Below, piece by piece: positions 1-5,977 of a stretch of DNA of 6,320 bases (the stretch's first letter is position 1; each line of letters opens with the position of its first letter). The notes below the pieces were generated by a model that saw nothing but the letters and a program-made list of their open reading frames with translations, made no database searches and had not been told where the DNA came from. The position numbers were made by a program, and so were the translations under genes. The DNA is from Candidatus Moraniibacteriota bacterium. Its GTDB lineage: Bacteria; Patescibacteriota; Minisyncoccia; Moranbacterales; GCA-2747515. The DNA lies in the NCBI GenBank assembly GCA_030592425.1, contig JAUVJK010000050.1, positions 1-6,320 of the forward strand, given 5' to 3'.

Positions 1-302
1 AAGTTTGTAGTGGTGTAAATACAACAGATCTTGATAAACACGCACGAACACTTTTTGAAAAAGGAGCTGTTGAGAAATATTTTATCCATTCACTCGGCCA
101 TGGTCTTGGTCTTGATGTACATGAAGCACCTTTTGTTGGATCAAAAAACGGTACGATCTTGCGAGAAGGCATAGTCATCACGATCGAACCAGGTATCTAC
201 TTTCCACGTAAATACGGTATCCGCATCGAGGATGATGTTATCGTGACGAAAAATGGTCACAAAATTATCAATAAAAGTCCCAAAGAGCTTATTGAAGTTT
301 GA
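1..302 (+). CDS. M24 family metallopeptidase (Xaa-Pro aminopeptidase/dipeptidase type), C-terminal part
   Basis: Only the last 99 residues are present; the reading frame enters from the left edge (first whole codon at 3) and stops at TGA 300-302. The pita-bread fold signatures are clear. HSLGHGLGLDVHEAP carries the metal-ligand His (fragment residue 33) and the proton-shuttle His (residue 40). EPGIY (Glu62) and IEDDV (Glu76) supply the last two metal-ligand glutamates, and the usual C-terminal strand 'TKNGHKIINKSPKELI' follows. By family knowledge such enzymes remove N-terminal residues next to proline in the cytoplasm, using two divalent metal ions. The two Asp ligands and the N-terminal domain lie outside the window, so aminopeptidase P, prolidase and a generic M24 peptidase cannot be told apart. 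The MFS gene begins 30 bases downstream with no terminator between, so the two are probably co-transcribed. Confidence 0.93.
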   Translation, partial: VCSGVNTTDLDKHARTLFEKGAVEKYFIHSLGHGLGLDVHEAPFVGSKNGTILREGIVITIEPGIYFPRKYGIRIEDDVIVTKNGHKIINKSPKELIEV

Positions 303-332
303 TGAGATAGTTATCGCGTATAAAAAGAATAC

Positions 333-1538
333 ATGAATAAAGTCTACAAGAAAAAACTTGAGCGCAATCTTCTCATTAATGTGATTATTCGCATATTTAC
401 AAAGCGCATCTATCTTGCTGTGATCGCAATTTATGCAGTAGCAGATGCGGGCCTGTCACTTGAGGAAATTGGCATTATTGCGGGGATTACGGCCGGTGCT
501 GTTTTGATAATGGAGATTCCGAGTGGATATATCTCTGACAAGTTTGGGCACAAGAAAACTCTTATCTTTGGGTCCTTCCTTGTTTTTTTGTCACCGCTTT
601 GTTATCTTTTGTCGCCAGACTTTTTCGGTGTCCTTATGGCGTCGCTCCTCTTTTTTCTTGGGGGCGCATTTCATTCAGGTACGCTACAGGCGTTTATTCA
701 TGAGACACTGTTAGAATTGGATCGTGATGGTGACTATTCCAAGGTTATGGGACGTGCACAAGCATGGAGCCTTGTTGCGAATGCTGTACTTGTAGCTCTC
801 GTAACGCTCACGTATAGCATCGATCCTCGACTTCCATTTTTGATTGGTGCCTTTTCACATGCACTAACATTGATGGCAACATTATTCTTTGTCACGCCAA
901 AACGCACAGAAAAAAATGTGAAAGAACTGATCGACTCAGGAATATTGTCATTGGTGAGATCGATTAGTAACCGAGGAGAAATCCTTCTCTTCCTTTTTTT
1001 GGGTATGGTCACAGCTCTTTCTATGAATGCGACGATCTATCGTGAAATTTACTTCCAAGATATTGGGGTGCCAATGTGGTTTTTTGGTGTCGCGATTTCG
1101 ATCACGAGTATTCTTGGTGCAATATTAAGTTATCATATACATCGGTTTGATAGTATTGCGCGTAACAAACTATTTATTTCTGATGCACTCCTTGTTGCTG
1201 GGATGGTGATCATGATGGGTCTCGTTACACTTCCAGTGTTGGTCGTGATCTTCTTCATACTGTTGCCAGTCTATGGACGTAGTAGAAGAGTATTGATTCA
1301 TTCGGCATTATTGTCTGATTGTCCGACACGAAAAATGAAGGCAACATATCTCTCAGTACTGGCATTCTTCGAGTCTCTTAATGGACTATGGATCCCGGTA
1401 GTCCTTGGATTTGCTATCGGTACTTTAGGGGTACGTCAGGGATATCTTGTATTTGGTCTCTCCATGCTGTGTGTGTTATCCTTGCTGTATGCAATTATCT
1501 TTATCCAAACAAAAAGGCGTGGGACACGAGCAGTGTAA
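333..1538 (+). CDS. Major facilitator superfamily (MFS) transporter
   Basis: This is a 401-residue polytopic membrane protein, the usual MFS length of about 400. After a basic N-terminus (KVYKKKLERN) come alternating hydrophobic segments consistent with about 12 helices. The loop between helices 2 and 3 holds MFS motif A, seen as GYISDKFGHKK (residues 65-75) and preceded by MEIPS, a common lead-in in drug/metabolite efflux members. The second half has a basic stretch (GRSRRVLIHSAL) and 'KATYLSVLAFFESL', resembling the helix 10-11 region. Transport is presumably driven by an ion gradient across the cytoplasmic membrane; the substrate cannot be read from the sequence. The ATG at 333 is the natural start because the cytosolic basic cap and helix 1 follow directly. 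Only a weak AAAGAA precedes it. The gene lies 30 bases after the M24 peptidase and 76 bases before the phosphoesterase. Confidence 0.92.
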   Translation: MNKVYKKKLERNLLINVIIRIFTKRIYLAVIAIYAVADAGLSLEEIGIIAGITAGAVLIMEIPSGYISDKFGHKKTLIFGSFLVFLSPLCYLLSPDFFGVLMASLLFFLGGAFHSGTLQAFIHETLLELDRDGDYSKVMGRAQAWSLVANAVLVALVTLTYSIDPRLPFLIGAFSHALTLMATLFFVTPKRTEKNVKELIDSGILSLVRSISNRGEILLFLFLGMVTALSMNATIYREIYFQDIGVPMWFFGVAISITSILGAILSYHIHRFDSIARNKLFISDALLVAGMVIMMGLVTLPVLVVIFFILLPVYGRSRRVLIHSALLSDCPTRKMKATYLSVLAFFESLNGLWIPVVLGFAIGTLGVRQGYLVFGLSMLCVLSLLYAIIFIQTKRRGTRAV

Positions 1539-1540
1539 AT

Positions 1541-1554
1541 TTGGTACATACCAA
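1541..1554. repeat. Short inverted repeat TTGGTA-CA-TACCAA
   Basis: A perfect 6-base inverted repeat with a 2-base centre begins 3 bases after the MFS stop codon. As RNA it would form a 5-bp stem with a 4-base loop, too weak and without a T-run to be a convincing terminator. As DNA it has the symmetry of a dimeric repressor site. No other copy was noticed in the window, so a role is unproven. Confidence 0.35.
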
Positions 1555-1603
1555 TACGATAAAGGAAAGAAACATGACGTGATCGATGGTATGGAGAAAT
1601 ATT

Positions 1604-1607
1604 AGGA
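1604..1607 (+). promoter_or_regulatory. Shine-Dalgarno site AGGA for the phosphoesterase
   Basis: AGGA lies 7 bases before the ATG at 1615, which fixes that start. It is the only clear Shine-Dalgarno site in front of a main gene here; the MFS, SPFH and serS starts lack one. The 17 bases from this site through codon 2 recur with one mismatch inside the same gene at 2363-2379. Confidence 0.6.
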
Positions 1608-1614
1608 CTCCAAG

Positions 1615-2649
1615 ATGAAGAAAATTATTATCATAATTTGTGGCATTGCACTGGGAATATTTATTCTTGGGTTTTTGTATTTTTCGAGTACGACAAAGAA
1701 AGCAGAGCGCGAGGTTATGGAATATACAGAGGCGGCACTGGCTGCATGGGAAGCGCGACCAGTTTGGAAGAAGAAAATTCAGACGACGCAGGATCTAAAA
1801 CTTGGTATCATTACGGATACACATGTGCATCCGACACGAATCAATAGAAATGATCGCTCACAGGATGCACCACGTCAATTGAAGGAGAAGGACGTTTTGC
1901 CGATCAAGAACTTTGTTGCACAAATGGAAATCTTTCAACCAGATGCGATCATGCATCTTGGTGATGTGATCGAGGGTACAGGTGATGAAGATCATGTTGG
2001 GATCACTGGCATTAAACTTGTACGTGATGAGATCGCCAAAGTTGGCGTGCCAATACATTAGGCAATTGGCAATCATGATCTGCGCTCTGTGACAAAAGAA
2101 CAGTTTCAGGAAACGCTTTCTCTTGATGGCATAGAGCAAGTTTTTGATATTGGTGACTATCGTTTCATTTTTCTTGACGCAAATTATGATCATCATGATA
2201 TACCTCGTACACCAACAGGTGATCGCTATATCAGAGGACATATCACACCTCATTCTATTGAATGGTTACGCGAACAACTTGCGACGGATAAAAGAGTTTT
2301 CGTTTTCTTGCATCACGGTGTTTTCCTTGCAGATACACCTGGTGATCTCAAAGAAGATTCTCAGGAGTCCAAGATGAAGCAATCTATTGATAATGCTGAT
2401 GATATCCGAGAGCTCCTCAGAGAGTATCGCGCTGACGCTCTATTCAATGGACATATGGAAGCGCGACGATATGAAGAAGATGGTCTGATGCATTATTATT
2501 CTTTGACGGGTACAAAAAAGAGTTCGCTGTATCCACAATCATATTATGAACTAACGATCACAGACGGTCAGCCAGATCTGACAATGTACTACACTGACCC
2601 AGTAACTGATGAGCATAATGTAATAGATTTTGAAGGGGATCAAAAATAA
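1615..2649 (+). pseudogene. Membrane-anchored calcineurin-like metallophosphoesterase, interrupted by an in-frame TAG at 2059-2061
   Basis: Read as one frame, this encodes 344 positions. Residues 4-23 are a hydrophobic signal-anchor (IIIIICGIALGIFILGFLYF), so the enzyme would sit on the outer face of the membrane. The metallophosphoesterase motifs then follow in order: DTHVH (Asp68, His70), LGDVIEG (Gly116-Asp117), GNHD (152-155), FLHHGVF (His233/234) and NGHME (279-282). Codon 149, between VPIH and AIGNHD, is TAG. Both halves are in the same frame with no indel, and the family often has Tyr or another ordinary residue there, so one base change (for example TAT to TAG) would explain it. A product stopping at 148 lacks three of the five motifs. 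A restart at GTG 2089 would lose GNHD. Alternatives are a young pseudogene, a sequencing or assembly error, or amber readthrough. The last motif is GHxE rather than the usual GHxH. Confidence 0.85.
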
Positions 2650-2661
2650 ACTTAAGATTGA

Positions 2662-2707
2662 TAGAGTATATAGATCTATTGTGTCTCGACTGTGTGTAAC
2701 TACTCTA
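2662..2707 (+). terminator. Possible weak terminator or imperfect hairpin after the phosphoesterase
   Basis: TAGAGTA (2662-2668) is complementary to TACTCTA (2701-2707), closing a 32-base loop that itself contains the palindrome ATAGATCTAT (2670-2679). The downstream sequence is only mildly T-rich (AATTT). It lies between the phosphoesterase stop and the next promoter, where a terminator would be expected, but the stem is AT-rich and long-looped. Confidence 0.25.
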
Positions 2708-2744
2708 ATTTAGAAAAATTCATAATTGAAAGCATCGACATTGT

Positions 2745-2773
2745 TTGAAAGTATTGTCAGAATGCGCTATGAT
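2745..2773 (+). promoter_or_regulatory. Sigma-70-type promoter for the SPFH gene
   Basis: TTGAAA (2745-2750) and TATGAT (2768-2773) are separated by exactly 17 bases, and each differs from consensus at one position. Transcription would start near 2780, giving a leader of only about 16 bases before the ATG at 2797, with no Shine-Dalgarno site. A second TTGAAAG lies 19 bases upstream (2726-2732). GACA...TGTC flanks the -35 box and could be incidental. Confidence 0.65.
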
Positions 2774-2796
2774 TACCCATACAAAAGAACAATTCT

Positions 2797-3819
2797 ATGG
2801 AATATATTATTTTCTTGATGATTGCGATCTATGTGATCTCTGCAATCCAAAAAGCAATAAAAAAAGCACGTCGCAAGGATCCAGACGTAATTAGGGTAAA
2901 GAGCTCACCATTCAAGGGATATTTCGAGAAAACTGCGCGTAAATTTCATTCAACTAAAAACGATCCTATGGAAGCAGTCGATTCAAATAAGGTAGTACGT
3001 AATGTGAAAAAAGGTATGATTATCGGTATCATTGTGTTCGTGGTCATCATCATTCTTTTCAATGTGATCGTCGTGATCCCAGCAGGACATACGGGTGTAC
3101 AAACACTCTTTGGAAATGTGCGTGACAAAGAACTTTCGGCAGGATTGCATTTTGTGAATCCTTTCGTGAGTATTGAGCGCATGACGATCCGTACAGAGGA
3201 GTATACGATGAGTATCGCGCAGGGCGAAGGGCAGCGAAGTGGCGCTGATCAAATCACAGCTTTGACTAATGAAGGCCTACCGGTCGATCTTGATATTACG
3301 GTTTTTTATCATCTCAATGAGGAGAGTGCATCTGATGTTTACAAGGATCTCGGATTGAGATATCAAGAGAAGATCATTCGTCCAGAGATTCGTAGTGCGA
3401 TCCGTGAGGTTGTAGCACAATATGATGCAAAGGCAATCTACTCAGAGAAGCGCGGCGAAGTAGCTATGGGAATCAAAGATCTCCTTGTAGAGACAGTCGC
3501 ACCTCGTGGTATTGGTGTAGAGCAAGTACTTATGCGTAATGTAACATTGCCACCAAAACTTTCTGGTAGTATTCAGGAAAAATTGCAGGCAGAGCAAGAG
3601 TCACAGCGTTATGACTTTATTCTAGAAAAAGAAAAAAAGGAGGCAGAACGCAAACGAATCGAAGCTGAGGGGCAACGTGATGCCCAGGGAATCATTAATC
3701 AGTCATTGACACCAAAGTATCTCCAATATCTCTATATTAAGGAATTAAAAGATCGTGAGGGAACAATCTATGTACCTACTGGTGGTGATGGTCTGCCACT
3801 GTTCAAGAGCGTGCAGTAG
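2797..3819 (+). CDS. SPFH/prohibitin (band 7) family membrane protein
   Basis: This 340-residue protein has a short hydrophobic segment at residues 3-17, then a basic, polar linker (about 18-72). A strong membrane helix follows (74-94, GMIIGIIVFVVIIILFNVIVV), and then the prohibitin-type SPFH domain opening 'IPAGHTGVQTLFGNV'. Typical SPFH landmarks include LSAGLHFVNPF, 'TNEGLPVDLDITVFY' and 'RSAIREVVAQYDAKAIYSEKR'. A charged coiled-coil stretch (about 258-300, ending AERKRIEAEGQRDAQGI) precedes the C-terminal 'PTGGDGLPLF', as in prohibitin relatives. The family assembles into membrane-bound cages that organise membrane domains and often modulate membrane proteases such as FtsH; no such partner is visible here. 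Canonical prohibitins have one N-terminal membrane segment, so the extra segment with a 55-residue linker is unusual. Internal starts at Met58 or Met74 would give the canonical form, but the promoter position favours 2797. The stop is TAG. Confidence 0.92.
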   Translation: MEYIIFLMIAIYVISAIQKAIKKARRKDPDVIRVKSSPFKGYFEKTARKFHSTKNDPMEAVDSNKVVRNVKKGMIIGIIVFVVIIILFNVIVVIPAGHTGVQTLFGNVRDKELSAGLHFVNPFVSIERMTIRTEEYTMSIAQGEGQRSGADQITALTNEGLPVDLDITVFYHLNEESASDVYKDLGLRYQEKIIRPEIRSAIREVVAQYDAKAIYSEKRGEVAMGIKDLLVETVAPRGIGVEQVLMRNVTLPPKLSGSIQEKLQAEQESQRYDFILEKEKKEAERKRIEAEGQRDAQGIINQSLTPKYLQYLYIKELKDREGTIYVPTGGDGLPLFKSVQ

Positions 3820-3823
3820 GTGA

Positions 3824-3878
3824 GTCGAAAGTCTGTAAAGTTACAAGTCCATAAAGTGTATAAATCTGGAAAGTGCAG
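3824..3878 (+). repeat. Degenerate short repeat, units like GTnnnnAAA
   Basis: Just after the SPFH stop, units of 7-9 bases recur head to tail: gtcgaaa, gtctgtaaa, gttacaa, gtccataaa, gtgtataaa, tctggaaa, gtgcagg. AAAGT occurs at 3828, 3837, 3853 and 3869, with CAAGT at 3844. The repeats are too diverged and irregular to be a recent microsatellite. They may be a decayed tandem repeat or a spaced binding-site cluster, or chance in AT-rich spacer. Confidence 0.35.
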
Positions 3879-3907
3879 GTTACGCGCCTTTCTCGTAGGG
3901 AATAAAA

Positions 3908-3936
3908 TTGCGAAGTGTCTTTAAATTTGATACGAT
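3908..3936 (+). promoter_or_regulatory. serS: Possible extended -10 promoter for serS
   Basis: TTGCGA (3908-3913) and TACGAT (3931-3936) are 17 bases apart, each matching 4 of 6 consensus bases. A TG two bases before the -10 box (3928-3929) makes it an extended -10 element. The start would fall near 3943, leaving a leader of about 65 bases. Another -10-like TATAAA at 3986-3991 has no good -35 partner. Confidence 0.4.
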
Positions 3937-4007
3937 TGAATTATAGTCTTGTGGGATTTTTCATGATTCTTTCCACTTTAGACTTTATAAACTTTAGAAC
4001 TACAACA

Positions 4008-5333
4008 ATGTTAGACATCAATTATATTCGTAAAAATGAAGAAGCTGTACGTAAGGCAATTATTGATAAAGGTTTAGATGTTGATTTTGATATATTCTTG
4101 CGTGCAGATAAATCGCGCAAAGTATTATTGCAAAAAGCTGAGAAATATAAATCAATGAAGAATGATCTTAATGAGATCATGAAAAATGTAGAGACGGATG
4201 AGCAGCGGCAGGAAGTGATTGAAAAGGGAAAAAAGATCAAAGCGGAATTGGAAAAAATAGATCCAGATCTTGCGTGTGAAGAAAAGCAGTTCAAAGAGAT
4301 CTTAGCACAAATGCCGACGGTGCCAGCGGGTGACGTGCCAATTGGTAAAACAGAAGATGATAATGTTGTCGTACAAGAAATTGGTGAGAAAAAGAAGTTT
4401 AATTTTACGCCAAAGACACATATTGAGCTTGGTGAAGATCTCGATATGCTTGATTTTGATCGTGGCGTAAAGGTATCAGGATTTCGTGGGTATTATACAA
4501 AGAATGACGGCGCAGCGCTGATCATGGCAATGATGATGTATGCATTTCAAAAGATGGTGCAGAAAGGTTTTGGTCCAATGATCCCGCCAACGATCGTGAA
4601 GGAATTCGCACTCTATGGAAGTGGATATTTCAAAGGAACAGAATACAATAATGAAACAGATGAGATCTATCAATTAGCATCGAAGGACAAGGAAGAGGAC
4701 GGCAGTGAAACGAAAGAGAAAAAATTTCTTGTTGGTACAGCAGAGCCATCGCTTCTGGCATATCATGCAGGGGAAGTACTTGAAGAGAAAGATCTGCCAC
4801 TGAAGTATTGTGGCTACTCACCGTGCTATCGTAGTGAGATTGGGAGTTATGGTAAAGACACAAAAGGGATGTATCGCGTACATGAATTTCTCAAGATCGA
4901 GCAAGTGATCATTGCGAAGGCTGATGTAGAAAAATCAGAAGAACTCCAGAGGGAGATGATCGCCATTTCAGAGGAGATGCATGAGGAACTCGGCCTCGCA
5001 TATCGCAAGCTTGCGATCTGTACAGGTGATATGGGTGTCGGAAAGTATCGTATGTATGATCTCGAAGCATGGCTTCCTGGAATGAATCGTTGGGGTGAAA
5101 CGGGAAGTGCATCGAACTTCCTTGATTGGCAATCACGACGCTTGAATGTGAAATACAAGGATGCTGATGGAAAGAAAAAACATGTTTTTATGCTCAATAA
5201 TACAGCACTTCCAAGTCCGCGGATCTTGATTGCGATCATGGAAAATTACCAACAACCTGACGGAAGCATCCTCGTGCCAGAAGTCCTGCAACCGTTTATG
5301 CCCGGGCAAAAGAAAGTAATTGAGAAGAAATGA
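4008..5333 (+). CDS. serS: Seryl-tRNA synthetase
   Basis: This 441-residue class II synthetase charges tRNA-Ser with serine in the cytoplasm. The N-terminus MLDINYIRKNEEAVRKAI matches the family start, and residues about 25-105 form the charged antiparallel coiled-coil arm that grips the tRNA long variable arm. The catalytic core shows the serine-binding GTAEPSL (Thr244, Glu246), motif 2 as CYRSEIGSYGKDTKGMYR (Arg275, Glu277), VHEFLKIEQ, then ETGSASNFLDWQSRR. Motif 3 is SPRILIAIMENYQ (Arg405). Length is normal (about 420-440) and all key residues are present. The ATG at 4008 is preferred. A GTG at 3915 would add 31 residues (with FMILSTLDF) that are not part of the family and would overlap the likely promoter. 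No Shine-Dalgarno site is seen. The frame stays open for 33 codons beyond the TGA, but the natural end of the family (LQPFMPGQKKVIEK) is reached, so TGA is a true stop. Confidence 0.97.
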   Translation: MLDINYIRKNEEAVRKAIIDKGLDVDFDIFLRADKSRKVLLQKAEKYKSMKNDLNEIMKNVETDEQRQEVIEKGKKIKAELEKIDPDLACEEKQFKEILAQMPTVPAGDVPIGKTEDDNVVVQEIGEKKKFNFTPKTHIELGEDLDMLDFDRGVKVSGFRGYYTKNDGAALIMAMMMYAFQKMVQKGFGPMIPPTIVKEFALYGSGYFKGTEYNNETDEIYQLASKDKEEDGSETKEKKFLVGTAEPSLLAYHAGEVLEEKDLPLKYCGYSPCYRSEIGSYGKDTKGMYRVHEFLKIEQVIIAKADVEKSEELQREMIAISEEMHEELGLAYRKLAICTGDMGVGKYRMYDLEAWLPGMNRWGETGSASNFLDWQSRRLNVKYKDADGKKKHVFMLNNTALPSPRILIAIMENYQQPDGSILVPEVLQPFMPGQKKVIEKK

Positions 5334-5390
5334 TATGAAGATGTAAGGATAAATTTTTATGATGATAACTTTTGTATTTATGGCGGAGAA

Positions 5391-5407
5391 ATTAATTACA
5401 AATTAAT
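5391..5407. repeat. AT-only inverted repeat ATTAATT-aca-AATTAAT
   Basis: A perfect 7-base inverted repeat with a 3-base centre lies 57 bases after the serS stop. The stem is all A-T and there is no T-run after it, so termination is unlikely. It could be a protein site or chance in AT-rich spacer. Confidence 0.4.
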
Positions 5408-5432
5408 GGTAGGAGATCTTACTGAAAAATAA

Positions 5433-5466
5433 GTTGCAGAAGTGTCGCACTGAGATGCAACGTTTT
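5433..5466 (+). terminator. Candidate terminator downstream of serS
   Basis: GTTGCA (5433-5438) pairs with TGCAAC (5456-5461). Inside is a second stem, AGTG/CACT, with loop TCG (5441-5451). The hairpin is followed by GTTTTAC. It is the best stem-plus-T-run between serS and the strong promoter at 5561, but the internal loop (2 against 4 bases) and the short T-run make it modest. Confidence 0.4.
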
Positions 5467-5560
5467 ACAATGTACCTCTGAGATAATTAGTCATAGATAT
5501 CAGATCTTCTATAAAAAGAGTGGGGTATGTTTGTGAGAAATTCTGTTCGATCAGAAATGC

Positions 5561-5589
5561 TTGACAATATTTTGGAGGGTGTATATAAT
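5561..5589 (+). promoter_or_regulatory. Perfect consensus sigma-70 promoter
   Basis: TTGACA (5561-5566) and TATAAT (5584-5589) are both exact consensus, spaced by the optimal 17 bases. The expected start is near 5596. No protein gene of any plausible size follows on the + strand; ATGCGTAGTACGGTTAATTAA would be a 6-codon peptide. A promoter this strong ahead of non-coding sequence and a 16S rRNA gene points to stable RNA transcription, either the rRNA operon or a separate small RNA. A short hairpin (TTCTG/CAGAA, 5541-5556) lies just upstream of the -35 box. Confidence 0.85.
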
Positions 5590-5595
5590 GCGTAG

Positions 5596-5727
5596 TACGG
5601 TTAATTAAAACAGCAAAGACGTACGACTGAAGGACGTTTTCGAAAGAAACAATAGTATCACAGAAAGATACATCCTTGCGCATACTCTACGATTGATTCG
5701 TAGAAATGCATAGGGATGTGTTTTTCT
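5596..5727 (+). ncRNA. Candidate small non-coding RNA (or first segment of the rRNA leader)
   Basis: The segment runs from the predicted start of the consensus promoter to the T-run of a long hairpin, about 130 nt. It folds by eye into three parts: GTACG/CGTAC (5595-5599 with 5620-5624); a short stem with a GAAA loop (around 5636-5650, GTTTTC-GAAA-GAAAC with one bulge); and the long hairpin at 5662-5727. No coding frame is convincing. Conserved marks of RNase P RNA, tmRNA, SRP RNA or tRNA were looked for and not found, so its identity is unknown. It may instead be the beginning of one long 16S leader transcript. Confidence 0.5.
5662..5727 (+). terminator. Long imperfect hairpin ending in a T-run (terminator-like or RNase III-type)
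   Basis: Bases 5662-5678 pair with 5711-5727 (17 bp). After one C-A mismatch, GCAT (5680-5683) pairs with ATGC (5706-5709). After a small internal loop, TCTACGA (5686-5692) pairs with TCGTAGA (5698-5704) around the loop TTGAT. That is 28 pairs in 66 nt. Its four wobble pairs are G-U only when the + strand is RNA; on the other strand they would be A-C mismatches. The 3' arm ends in GTGTTTTTCTT opposite an A-rich 5' arm, as in many intrinsic terminators. A duplex this long could equally be cut by RNase III. Confidence 0.55.
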
Positions 5728-5977
5728 TGCCTGGATACAGGTGAGTTGGACAAGCAACTTAAAAATTGAATAGAAACTAAAAAACAATTTTAGTAGCGTA
5801 ATCACAATTTTTTGTGGTTAGTCCAAAGGCATTTTTATCCTTCGGGATAGGAGTGTCAAAAAGTCTTAGTAATTTATTACTAAGCAATTTCTTTGAGTCC
5901 GATATTTTTCGCAAGAAGAATGTCGTCCGGTCGTAATGACTGGAAATTTCAAACAATCTTGTAGAGTTAAATCTACA
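5726..5977 (+). ncRNA. Array of consecutive stem-loops; candidate structured RNA or 16S leader
   Basis: Stem-loops found by eye: CTTGCCTG/CAGGTGAG with loop GATA (5726-5745); ACTAAAA/TTTTAGT (5776-5794); TAATCACAA/TTGTGGTTA with loop TTTT (5799-5820); a 13-bp helix capped by UUCG (5828-5840 with 5845-5857); CTTAGTAA/TTACTAAG with loop TTTA (5865-5884); an 11-bp helix capped by the GNRA loop GCAA (5900-5910 with 5915-5925); TCCGGTC/GACTGGA (5926-5944); and TGTAGA/TCTACA (5960-5977). Several stems hold T-G pairs that are wobble pairs only in + strand RNA. Long stretches are covered by helices with little spacer. No known RNA family is recognised. Minus-strand frames across this region have no protein-like features and are probably chance. 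Confidence 0.5.

Noticed and set aside
2089..2649. Independent gene starting at GTG 2089
   Set aside because: It is the same frame as the upstream half, and the catalytic GNHD motif lies before this GTG, so it is the second half of a broken gene.
3915..4007. N-terminal 31-residue extension of seryl-tRNA synthetase from GTG 3915
   Set aside because: The family begins at MLDINYIR (ATG 4008). The extension resembles translated spacer and overlaps a plausible promoter.
5334..5432. Readthrough of the serS TGA into 33 further open codons (possible UGA recoding)
   Set aside because: The enzyme already ends at the usual family C-terminus, Trp and Gly codons in all genes look standard, and the M24 gene also ends at TGA.
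5541..5556. T-arm of a tRNA (TTCTG-TTCGAT-CAGAA)
   Set aside because: The loop has 6 bases instead of 7 and no acceptor, anticodon or D arm lies around it.
5590..5760. RNase P RNA, tmRNA, SRP RNA or tRNA as the identity of the promoter-driven RNA
   Set aside because: An ACAGAA at 5660 recalls RNase P, but its partner GAGGAAAGTC block is absent. No tmRNA tag or TTCGA arm, SRP tetraloop motif or cloverleaf was found.
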